The translations under genes and the position numbers were made by a program. Under the pieces are notes generated by a model, which did not search any database, was not told the origin of the DNA, and was given only the letters and a program-made list of their open reading frames with translations. This document shows, piece by piece, positions 1-6,300 of a stretch of DNA of 6,362 nucleotides (position 1 is the stretch's first letter; every line of letters begins with the position of its first letter). This stretch comes from an uncultured Bacteroidota bacterium (GTDB taxonomy: Bacteria; Bacteroidota; Bacteroidia; Chitinophagales; Chitinophagaceae), in assembly GCA_946479535.1 (NCBI GenBank), contig CAMLGP010000178.1, positions 1 to 6,362 on the forward strand. The letters run 5' to 3'.

Positions 1-312
1 TCCGCGAATGATATTGGGTTTGAGATTGGTGAGGTGAGTCATTAGACTGGACTCGGTGACGAGTTGGGTCATCCACAAATTGCTGTTCTCTCCGAAGAGG
101 TATTTGGAAACTTTGGTAATGGTGTCGGCTGCATTGATGGTAACGGTTACGGTGGCAGAGCCGGCAGGTTTGGTTACATCGTTATAGTCGGTGATGGAAA
201 TGGATTTGGGTTGCCAATCATTCAGAAAGAATCCGGGAGATTGAGTGGATCCAATCTTAGAGAACAATAGAAGGCTCAGCGCAAAAGATATACTCAGGTA
301 AGCAATTCGCAT
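1..312 (-). CDS. Secreted protein, N-terminal part; possible glycoside hydrolase (runs off window)
   Basis: An open minus-strand frame starts at ATG 312-310 and stays open for 104 codons to the window edge, so the C-terminus is missing. Residues 1-24 look like a Sec signal peptide: MRIAYL, then a hydrophobic core SISFALSLLLF, then a polar STQ-SPG cleavage zone. There is no lipobox cysteine, which argues for a soluble periplasmic or exported protein. After a short linker, residues 53-60 (ATVTVTIN) look like a beta strand. They are followed by KYLFGENSN (70-78) and LKPNIIRG (97-104). A YLFGEN strand followed about 25 residues later by an (I/L)R-G strand resembles the first two strands of (beta/alpha)8 clan-A-type hydrolases such as arabinofuranosidase-like enzymes. 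That is a resemblance, not a family assignment, because no catalytic residue lies in the visible part. No Shine-Dalgarno sequence precedes the ATG; the upstream 45 nt are very AT-rich. It lies downstream of the GH31 gene on the same strand, beyond a terminator, so it probably has its own promoter. Confidence 0.7.
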   Translation of the reverse strand, partial: MRIAYLSISFALSLLLFSKIGSTQSPGFFLNDWQPKSISITDYNDVTKPAGSATVTVTINAADTITKVSKYLFGENSNLWMTQLVTESSLMTHLTNLKPNIIRG

Positions 313-370
313 AACAAATCAGAATAGCAAATAATTAATAAAAATATCCAAAAAATCAGTCTCAGTTGAT

Positions 371-393
371 ATGGTTCGTGAGACACGAACCAT
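371..393. repeat. Perfect 10-bp inverted repeat (hairpin) with 3-nt loop
   Basis: The arms ATGGTTCGTG (371-380) and CACGAACCAT (384-393) are exact reverse complements separated by AGA. No T-tract follows on either strand, so it is not a typical terminator. Its right arm is also the first copy of the GAACCAT repeat that continues to 461, so hairpin and repeat array form one element. It lies about 60 bp upstream of the ATG at 312, in the promoter or leader of that gene. Confidence 0.75.
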
Positions 394-461
394 GGCTGAG
401 AGAAACGAACCATGGCAGATGAACCATAGCTGGCTGAACCATGGTTGGCTGAACCTATGGC
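387..461. repeat. Short tandem repeat array, five GAACCATGG-type units
   Basis: Copies of GAACC(A/T)ATGGC-like sequence begin at 387, 407, 421, 436 and 451. The last three begin 15 bp apart, and the GGCTGAACC block recurs exactly at 432-440 and 447-455. One copy contains the perfect palindrome AACCATGGTT (437-446). Units diverge slightly: 421 has CATAGC and 451 has CCTATGGC. They are too short, and lack unique spacers, for a CRISPR array. A dispersed intergenic repeat family, a multi-site operator, or replication-slippage microduplication are all possible. Confidence 0.65.
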
Positions 462-472
462 GAAGACATTTG

Positions 473-499
473 AAAAAAGGGCTCGCTGGAAAGCGAGCC
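473..499 (-). terminator. Rho-independent terminator for minus-strand transcription
   Basis: Read on the minus strand, GGCTCGCT (499-492) and AGCGAGCC (487-480) form a perfect 8-bp GC-rich stem closed by a TTCC tetraloop. One C and then six T residues (478-473) follow. This is a classic intrinsic terminator. It ends about 200 nt after the GH31 stop codon and separates that transcript from the gene starting at 312. The plus strand has no comparable T-tract, so it is one-directional. Confidence 0.8.
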
Positions 500-559
500 A
501 CTGACATCGGTAGTCCAGATTTTCATCGGAACAACCAAAGTCGTTGAACTTGCTAGTAT

Positions 560-627
560 ACCAAACTGCTTATTGCTTGCTTTTTCGCGTTAGGAAGCAA
601 TTATGAGCGATCATATTAAGCAGTGGT
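560..627. repeat. Nested inverted repeats downstream of the GH31 gene
   Basis: An outer perfect 8-bp pair, ACTGCTTA (565-572) with TAAGCAGT (617-624), can be extended by ACC (560-562) with GGT (625-627) across a 2-nt bulge. Just inside it, a second pair, TTGCTT (573-578) with AAGCAA (595-600), gives a stacked structure. It lies in the probable 3' untranslated region of the GH31 transcript, before the terminator. It may be an mRNA-stabilising fold or the relic of a repeat element; no function is evident. Confidence 0.4.
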
Positions 628-635
628 TCAGTCTT

Positions 636-671
636 CCGATCCAATCCCGTTCAGTAAAAAATCGGGATCGG
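636..671. repeat. Bulged hairpin immediately after the GH31 stop codon
   Basis: On the minus strand CCGAT (671-667) plus CCCG (666-663) can pair with CGGG (649-646) plus ATCGG (640-636), leaving ATTGG bulged out. The loop contains a six-T run. Because the T-run is inside the loop and not after the stem, this is not a standard intrinsic terminator. It could protect the 3' end of the GH31 mRNA. Confidence 0.4.
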
Positions 672-686
672 GCCTGGAAATTATTT

Positions 687-3557
687 TTAGTTTAGCGAAA
701 CTGTTACTGCAGTTCCGTTGTAATTAATCGTTTTACCTTCTGACTTCTCCGGTGCCAGTTCACCTGGTTTGGCCGGAGTGATATATTTTACTTTAAACAC
801 TCTCTTAATTAGCATACCATCAAACTGCCCTTCTCTTTTGCCAATGGTCAGTTTCTTATCCTTATCAGAATAAGTAAAGGGGATGGTAGCAAACTTTCCC
901 TTTTCATAATTATAGTTCATGCCTTCATCTTCATACAATGTGAATGCACCGTCTTTTCCTGCATACACATACAATTGGATAGTCTCTGGTTTCTTTTCAG
1001 TTGTATATTGAAGTGCTGGTCCAAATGGAAGGATAGATCCCGCTTTTACAAATACAGGTATTCTTTCATAGGCTGCGGGCGCATCAATGGTTTGTCCGCC
1101 GTTAAAACTTTTACCGGTATACAGATCATACCAGTTCTGCCCTTTCGGCAAATAAACCTTCCTGCTTTTTGCCTTGTAATCACAAACGGGATTGATCAGG
1201 AGTGATGGACCAAACAGGTACTGATCATTGATGTCATTTACAGCGGGGTCACTGGCGAAATCCATCACCATCCCGCGCATGATGGTATAATTTTTATGGT
1301 AGGTCATGCCTGCCATTGAATAGATATAGGGCAGCAGATAATAACGCAGCTTTGAATAGTAAAGCATGCTTTTGTAAGCAGGATGGTCTTCGGGAGCCAT
1401 GTTATAGATCTCACGATAAGGAAATTGACCATGCACACGCATCAGTGGAACAAAGGTGCCGAACTGGTACCAGCGTGTATTCAGCTCACGCCATTCTTCC
1501 AGGTCAGCTGTATTTGGTTTCTCGTATCTTTTTTCTACTGCAAATCCGCCGATATCCATGGTCCAGTTGGGTAAACCCGACATAGAGAAATTAACTCCGG
1601 CGGATATCTGTGTTTTTAGATCATCCCATCTGCTGGAAATATCTCCGCTCCAGGTAGCCGCTGCATAGCGCTGAATCCCCGGAAAGGCAGAACGGGTGAG
1701 AATGAATACTCGTTTATTGGGATCCACCTTTCGCTGTCCTTCATAAATACCTTTTGCATTTTCCAGTGGATAGGCATTCACATATTCTGAAGTGATGCCC
1801 GCAGCCAGGGGATACATTAATTCCTTTCTTTTGGCAGGTGGTACATTAGACAGGATATCGGGTTCGCTGGCATCCATCCACCAGGCGTCAACACCCTTGG
1901 CGTATATTTTCTTATTGATCAATTCCCAGAATCCTTTCTGTGCATCTTCATTAAATGCATCATAGAAGGTGGAGATATAGCCCTGTCCTATCCAGTCGCG
2001 CTGACGGTTAGCAATATTCCTTTTATATAACCATCCTTTTTTATCAAACTCCTTATAAGTTTCAATGCCCTCATAAAATTTAGGCCATACGGAGATCATG
2101 AAATGAGTCTTATACTGATCATGCAATACTTTGATCATGCTATCGGGATTGGAGAATCTGGAAGCATCAAAATCCTGGCTGCCCCAGGCATTTTGTTTCC
2201 AGTAGCTCCAGTCCAGCACGATATTATCCAATGGTATCTTTCTTGAACGGAACTCTTTTACTGTATTCAGGATCTCGTCCTGTGTTTTATATCGTTCACG
2301 ACTTTGCCAGAAGCCATAGGCCCAGATGGGAAGTATGGCTGCTTTTCCGGTGAGATCACGATAGCCACCAATTACTTCATCCATACTATCACCATAGATA
2401 AAATAATAATCTGCCTGTTTGCCTGCTTCAGATGCAAAACCTCTTGCATTTGCCTGAGGGAGCGAGGCAGGTTCCATGTATTTAAGAGAGATATAGGATT
2501 CACTGCCATCAGGCATCCATTCAATCCTGACCGGCACTTTTTTATCTTTTTCAAGCCGAACATCCAGGATCATGGAGCCAGGCTTCCAGGCCACGCGCCA
2601 GCGATCTTCCACCAGTTTACCATCGATGTAAACTTTAATATATCCGCCATAGGTGAAACGTAATTTATGAATGCCACTCAACTCAGAGGCAAAGCTTCCT
2701 TCCCAGGTTACCATTCCAAGCTGTGGATTGAAGCCCGTGGGTAATTTGATGGTTGATTCTCCCAGCCACTCCATGGAAATAGCTGATTCCGCTCTATCTA
2801 CAAACACATCCGGTTTGGATCTGTCATTTCGATAAGTGGCGGTTAACCATCCCGCCTGTCCGTCTTTGGCAAATAATTTTAATGAGCTGATACTTTTATA
2901 ATCGCGGGTATCACCGGCTTTGGTGAAGGAATTATTATCCCAGAGGATACCATAATTTTTATTGGATACCAGGAAGGGCACGGCCACTTCCGTATTATCC
3001 TGCCAGAGGAATACCTGGTTATTCTTATAATTCATGATGCCATCCTGGTGCTGACCAAGGCCATACCAGGCATCATCAGGAGTGGTATCAAATTCCTGGG
3101 TGATGTTATAGGTACGTTCACCTTCCAGGACGGTTTCCCGGAACTGTCGGCCATTGGGCGCTTCATTCAATATCAATTTACCGGCAGCATCAAAAAAGAC
3201 CACATGACCTGTGGCAATATTGGCAATGGCGGTGATAAACTTTGTTTTGAGAATGATATCGGCTTTGTTCTGTCCGGGTACAATATCAAACGGTGCGGCC
3301 AGGTTATCTTTTTTCAGGATCACCAGGCTTTTCTGGACCGGGAAATCTTTTTGCGGGGAGGCGAGTACGCGGATGATCCGGTCTGATATCACCTGGAGGC
3401 GGACTGCGCGGGTATTACCGGCCAGGCTTGCATCCGGGTAAATAATAACGCCATCGGCCGTTTTGGAAAAATAAGGATCAATGGGATTATGCGTTCCATA
3501 GGTAGCAACGGGCGAGACAATGAATGTCACTAAAATCAGGCGAAGTAAGTAGGTCAT
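687..3557 (-). CDS. Glycoside hydrolase family 31 with PA14 insertion, probable alpha-xylosidase (xyloglucan type)
   Basis: A 956-residue retaining exo-hydrolase, predicted to remove alpha-linked xylose (less likely glucose) from the non-reducing end of oligosaccharides in the periplasm. The start is ATG 3557, which gives a compact Sec signal peptide (MTYLLR, then LILVTFIV, cleavage near residues 20-22, no lipobox). The same frame is open upstream to a TTG at 3602, but that adds 15 unneeded residues. Domain order: N-terminal beta-sandwich about 35-270; PA14-like insertion about 278-365 (GSFASELSGIHKLRF, YIKVYIDGKLV); (beta/alpha)8 barrel about 400-755; proximal beta-sandwich about 756-850; distal DUF5110-type sandwich about 855-925 (LYEDEG at 874-879). 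The catalytic nucleophile is Asp562 in WWMDASEPD, and the acid/base is Asp639 in TWSGD. FWQSRERY (416-423), LDWSYW (448-453) and RVHGQFPYRE (707-716) line the barrel. A GH31 with a PA14 insertion and this length is the layout of characterised xyloglucan alpha-xylosidases (Cellvibrio Xyl31A, Bacteroides GH31A). The exact substrate is inferred. Confidence 0.93.
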   Translation of the reverse strand: MTYLLRLILVTFIVSPVATYGTHNPIDPYFSKTADGVIIYPDASLAGNTRAVRLQVISDRIIRVLASPQKDFPVQKSLVILKKDNLAAPFDIVPGQNKADIILKTKFITAIANIATGHVVFFDAAGKLILNEAPNGRQFRETVLEGERTYNITQEFDTTPDDAWYGLGQHQDGIMNYKNNQVFLWQDNTEVAVPFLVSNKNYGILWDNNSFTKAGDTRDYKSISSLKLFAKDGQAGWLTATYRNDRSKPDVFVDRAESAISMEWLGESTIKLPTGFNPQLGMVTWEGSFASELSGIHKLRFTYGGYIKVYIDGKLVEDRWRVAWKPGSMILDVRLEKDKKVPVRIEWMPDGSESYISLKYMEPASLPQANARGFASEAGKQADYYFIYGDSMDEVIGGYRDLTGKAAILPIWAYGFWQSRERYKTQDEILNTVKEFRSRKIPLDNIVLDWSYWKQNAWGSQDFDASRFSNPDSMIKVLHDQYKTHFMISVWPKFYEGIETYKEFDKKGWLYKRNIANRQRDWIGQGYISTFYDAFNEDAQKGFWELINKKIYAKGVDAWWMDASEPDILSNVPPAKRKELMYPLAAGITSEYVNAYPLENAKGIYEGQRKVDPNKRVFILTRSAFPGIQRYAAATWSGDISSRWDDLKTQISAGVNFSMSGLPNWTMDIGGFAVEKRYEKPNTADLEEWRELNTRWYQFGTFVPLMRVHGQFPYREIYNMAPEDHPAYKSMLYYSKLRYYLLPYIYSMAGMTYHKNYTIMRGMVMDFASDPAVNDINDQYLFGPSLLINPVCDYKAKSRKVYLPKGQNWYDLYTGKSFNGGQTIDAPAAYERIPVFVKAGSILPFGPALQYTTEKKPETIQLYVYAGKDGAFTLYEDEGMNYNYEKGKFATIPFTYSDKDKKLTIGKREGQFDGMLIKRVFKVKYITPAKPGELAPEKSEGKTINYNGTAVTVSLN

Positions 3558-3571
3558 AGCAAGTTCAAAAA

Positions 3572-3603
3572 CAAAGGCAATAACGCTTTGCCGGACATGC
3601 AAG
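3572..3603 (-). promoter_or_regulatory. Weak candidate Bacteroidota promoter for the GH31 gene
   Basis: On the minus strand CTTG (3603-3600) and TGCCTTTG (3579-3572) are separated by exactly 20 nt. This is one mismatch per element from the Bacteroidota consensus TTTG-N19-21-TAnnTTTG. Transcription would begin about 10 nt before ATG 3557, giving a very short leader and excluding the upstream TTG start. An alternative -7-like element, TACAATTG (3641-3634), has no good -33 partner. Chance occurrence is quite possible. Confidence 0.22.
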
Positions 3604-3659
3604 GTAGGACGGATATTGCCCGGTCAGGGGGGTCAATTGTATATGAATGGGGTAATGAA

Positions 3660-3715
3660 TGTTAATCGCACAGGTAATGCCCTGTAAGTCAATAGGGTTT
3701 ATTCGTCGATTAACA
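3660..3715. repeat. 9-bp perfect inverted repeat enclosing a small hairpin, upstream of GH31
   Basis: TGTTAATCG (3660-3668) and CGATTAACA (3707-3715) are exact reverse complements 38 nt apart. Inside, ACAGG (3670-3674) and CCTGT (3681-3685) form a further 5-bp hairpin. The element lies between the permease stop and the GH31 start, where a bipartite operator or structured leader could act. No T-tract follows, so it is not an intrinsic terminator. No other terminator was seen in the gap, so read-through from the permease gene into GH31 cannot be excluded. Confidence 0.45.
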
Positions 3716-3750
3716 GATAGACCGCGCAGCGCACTCCGGGTTTAGGCCTG

Positions 3751-6111
3751 TTATTCAGCCCGTAAATTTTTAGCGGGAGAGACAAGTGCAGCCCTGATCG
3801 CGTGAAAGCTTACCGTAACGATTGTGATGAGCAGGGCACCGGTGCCTGCCGCTCCAAAGATCCACCACGATAATTCTGTGCGATACTTGTAATTCTGCAA
3901 CCATTCCCTCATGAAATAATAAGATAGAGGTATGGTGAGGAATAGTGAAATGATCACCAGCCACACAAAATCTTTTGTCAGCAAACGCCAAAGGGTGCCT
4001 TCGGACGCTCCTAACACCTTGCGTATACTGATCTCTTTGGAACGTTGCTCTGCCACAAAGGACGACAGGCCAAACAAACCCAGGCAGGAGATCAGGATGG
4101 CCAACAGGGCAAAAAAACCGGCCAGCTTACCAATACGTTCTTCAACAAAAAATTTTCTGGCAAATTCCTCATCAACAAATTTGTATTCAAAGGGGCTGGA
4201 TGGATTATATCTATTAAATACATCTTTAATAGCAACCAATGCATTTGGGATAGCTGATCCGGGTTTAATTCGTAAAATGATCTTATTCACCCAACCGTAT
4301 TGCAAATGGAAAATAGTGGGAACTGCAGGCTCATAAGGCGAATCCATCACCATGTCACGCACAACACCCGTAATGATCCTGTTCTTTCCATTCCATTTAA
4401 TGAATTTTCCGACAGGATCCTGGATGCCGGTCAATTTTACTGCCGCTTCATTTAATATCAGGTTTCCGGAATCAGCAAGAAAATCTCTTGAAAAATCACG
4501 GCCGTTAATAATTTTCCAACCCACCGTTTTCCCATAATCATGCGTTACCGCAATAGTGCCAAAAACCGGGTTCGCTCCCGGGTCCTTTCCCTCCCATTCA
4601 AGCCCTGTATTATTGGACCATATATCCGTAACATCGCTATTTGCTTCAGCCATATCACTCACAGCACCTGTTTGAATAAGCGCGTCCCGAAGGCCGTTGT
4701 AATCTTTAAAAAGGTCGGGTGTGTTCATATCCAGGGTAATCAGCCCGTCCCTGGAATAACCTACCGGCCTGTTTTTGGTGAACTGTACCTGCCTGAAAAC
4801 AATAACGGCTCCAATGATAAGAGCAATGGAGATGGTAAACTGAGTTACCACAAGCACCTTGCGTGGAACCGCTGCGAACCGGCCCACACGAAACGTACCT
4901 TTCAAAATCCTGATGGCATTAAAACCTGATAAATAAAAAGCAGGGTAACTTCCGGCTATTAACCCGGTAACTAATGCAAACCCGGTTATTGAAAACCAGA
5001 ACACAGGTTTATCAATTGGCACGGCAATATTTTTACCGGCCATCTCATTGAAGAACGGCAGCGAAAGATATACCAGCAACAAAGAGACAACCAGCGCAAT
5101 GAAAGTAATTACCAGTGACTCGCTAAGGAACTGACCAATTAATTGAGCCCTCAGCGAACCGATAGCCTTTCTGACACCAATTTCCTTTGCCCTTTTTTCG
5201 CTACGTGCAGTACTCAGATTCATGAAATTGATACAGGCAAGCAATAAAACAAAAATGCCGATTATACCAAAGAGCCATACAAACTCTATCCGGCCACCAC
5301 TTACTTTTCCGTTCTGAAATTCATTATACAAATGCCATTTATCCATGGGATGTACCAACAGTTCTTCTTTCCATTCTTTAATATGTGGCTTCAACAGGTC
5401 TTTTACTTTTGCTGTTGCTGCAGAAAATTTCACGTTATTATTTAATTCTACGAATAACTGGCAGCCGTGATTTTTCCATTGATCCGTTCGCGTGTTGAGC
5501 TTGTTGGCAGCATTATTCCACGAAAGCAGGAATTTGGTTTCATTTAACGTGGTATTTGCAGGAAGATCATTGTAAACAGCAACCACCTTCATGTCTGAAC
5601 GGTTATCAACACGCACCGTTTTGCCAAATGGATCTTCATCAGCAAAAAGCGCTTTGGCAACAGATCTCGACAATATGATGGAGGATGGATCCTGAAGACC
5701 GTTTACTTCCCCCTGTATATCCAGGCTGAGCAGTGCGGGCAGATCAGGCTCTGACCACATTCCACTCTGAAAGATCTTTCTTTCCCCCGCTGATAATACG
5801 TGCGGTGCATTCCATGAAGTAAGGGCTACCTTTTTAAATTCACCACCATATTGCATGCGAAAAGCAGCGCCCATTGGCACCACTACAGAAGCATCCGTTT
5901 CCACTTCATCATTAAAATCCTGTGTGGCTAAAACCTGTCCAATCCTGGAGTGATTCTTATGATACCCGTCAAAGGTTAATTCATCATAGATCCATAAACC
6001 AATTAATAAGGTCACCGCCATACCCACTGCCAAACCGGCGATGTTTATACCTGAATACCCAATATTCTTTACTAAATTCCTCCATGCGATCTTTAAATAG
6101 TTCTTTACCAT
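3751..6111 (-). CDS. FtsX/MacB-like ABC transporter permease (double-domain, Bacteroidota type)
   Basis: A 786-residue inner-membrane protein starting at ATG 6111 and ending at TAA 3753-3751, full length for this family. Predicted layout: membrane segment 1 about 21-42; first periplasmic MacB-type domain about 45-275; segments 2-4 about 277-298, 328-352 and 371-393; segment 5 about 419-440; second periplasmic domain about 445-660; segments 6-8 about 664-685, 715-734 and 749-771. After segments 2 and 6 come the paired cytoplasmic motifs EKRAKEIGVRKAIGS (305-319) and EQRSKEISIRKVLGAS (688-703), the FtsX-family signature thought to contact the ATPase. The ending SPAKNLRAE is also typical. Type VII ABC proteins of this kind usually use ATP hydrolysis to drive periplasmic movements (lipoprotein or peptide extrusion, or signalling) and do not carry a substrate across the inner membrane. 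No ATP-binding subunit lies in the window, so the partner must be encoded elsewhere. Substrate unknown. An AGGGG stretch two bases before ATG is too close to be a normal Shine-Dalgarno. Confidence 0.92.
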   Translation of the reverse strand: MVKNYLKIAWRNLVKNIGYSGINIAGLAVGMAVTLLIGLWIYDELTFDGYHKNHSRIGQVLATQDFNDEVETDASVVVPMGAAFRMQYGGEFKKVALTSWNAPHVLSAGERKIFQSGMWSEPDLPALLSLDIQGEVNGLQDPSSIILSRSVAKALFADEDPFGKTVRVDNRSDMKVVAVYNDLPANTTLNETKFLLSWNNAANKLNTRTDQWKNHGCQLFVELNNNVKFSAATAKVKDLLKPHIKEWKEELLVHPMDKWHLYNEFQNGKVSGGRIEFVWLFGIIGIFVLLLACINFMNLSTARSEKRAKEIGVRKAIGSLRAQLIGQFLSESLVITFIALVVSLLLVYLSLPFFNEMAGKNIAVPIDKPVFWFSITGFALVTGLIAGSYPAFYLSGFNAIRILKGTFRVGRFAAVPRKVLVVTQFTISIALIIGAVIVFRQVQFTKNRPVGYSRDGLITLDMNTPDLFKDYNGLRDALIQTGAVSDMAEANSDVTDIWSNNTGLEWEGKDPGANPVFGTIAVTHDYGKTVGWKIINGRDFSRDFLADSGNLILNEAAVKLTGIQDPVGKFIKWNGKNRIITGVVRDMVMDSPYEPAVPTIFHLQYGWVNKIILRIKPGSAIPNALVAIKDVFNRYNPSSPFEYKFVDEEFARKFFVEERIGKLAGFFALLAILISCLGLFGLSSFVAEQRSKEISIRKVLGASEGTLWRLLTKDFVWLVIISLFLTIPLSYYFMREWLQNYKYRTELSWWIFGAAGTGALLITIVTVSFHAIRAALVSPAKNLRAE

Positions 6112-6159
6112 GCCCCTGATTGATTTATAGTACAGTTATCTATTTTCCGGCTGATTATG

Positions 6160-6176
6160 TTTAAGAACGTGCCAAA
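6160..6176 (-). promoter_or_regulatory. Candidate sigma-54-like -24 element upstream of the permease
   Basis: The minus strand reads TTTGGCACGTTCTTAAA (6176-6160). TTGGCACG is a perfect match to the -24 half of the sigma-54 promoter consensus (TGGCACG-N4-TTGC). The -12 half is poor: AA stands where the normally conserved GC should be. If used, transcription would start near 6148, leaving a leader of about 37 nt before ATG 6111. The paired dyads lie 75-115 bp upstream of that start, a normal distance for an enhancer-binding protein. Confidence 0.35.
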
Positions 6177-6225
6177 CTGGACCTGTTTAATTTATAGCGA
6201 TTTGGAGATAGCATTCCAGGCATCC

Positions 6226-6264
6226 TGTTCGAATATGGTACAGGCAGTGTACGTTTTTGTAACA
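6226..6264. promoter_or_regulatory. Two 17-bp TGT-N11-ACA dyads 22 bp apart, probable regulator binding sites
   Basis: On the plus strand TGTTCGAATATGGTACA (6226-6242) and TGTACGTTTTTGTAACA (6248-6264) share the pattern TGTwCG...G.wACA and are separated by GGCAG. Each has mirrored ends. The 22-bp start-to-start spacing puts them on the same face of the helix about two turns apart, as expected for two dimers of one regulator. They lie between the AraC-family stop codon and the permease start, upstream of the TTGGCACG element. Confidence 0.55.
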
Positions 6265-6300
6265 ATTAGTTTAGCGCAGCTGAAGCCTTTCCTGCCGGCT

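Larger units (their letters stand above)
313..686. other. 374-bp gene-free region between GH31 and the left-hand secreted protein
   Basis: No convincing coding sequence is present. In minus-strand order it holds a bulged hairpin just after the GH31 stop (672-636), a nested pair of inverted repeats (627-560), an intrinsic terminator (499-473), a hairpin plus tandem GAACCATGG repeats (461-371), and an AT-rich stretch (about 360-313) that is the probable promoter and leader of the left-hand gene. I did not find a good match to the Bacteroidota -33/-7 promoter pattern (TTTG-N19-21-TAnnTTTG) in the AT-rich stretch. Confidence 0.6.

Noticed and set aside
64..270. 68-codon plus-strand ORF
   Set aside because: It lies opposite the left-hand secreted-protein frame, which has a clear signal peptide; the plus-strand translation is glycine-rich low complexity.
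387..461. CRISPR-like array
   Set aside because: Units are only about 9-15 bp, with no unique spacers of 25-40 bp and no cas genes.
319..507. 62-codon minus-strand ORF in the gene-free region
   Set aside because: Its codons are made of the intrinsic terminator and the GAACCATGG repeats; the protein is a repeat-driven run without recognisable features.
636..671. Intrinsic terminator directly after the GH31 stop
   Set aside because: The T-run is in the loop and not after the stem; the structure at 473-499 fits a terminator much better.
2304..3441. Plus-strand ORFs opposite the GH31 gene, up to 119 codons
   Set aside because: They are antisense shadows of a strongly conserved enzyme and have no recognisable domains.
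3932..4929. Plus-strand ORFs of 129-134 codons opposite the permease
   Set aside because: Antisense shadows; the minus frame carries conserved FtsX motifs across the same region.
6193..6300. Minus-strand open frame ending ...FEQDAWNAISKSL before TAA in the gap upstream of the permease
   Set aside because: It reads like protein but has no start codon, runs through the paired dyads and is out of frame with the AraC-family tail; more likely fortuitous.
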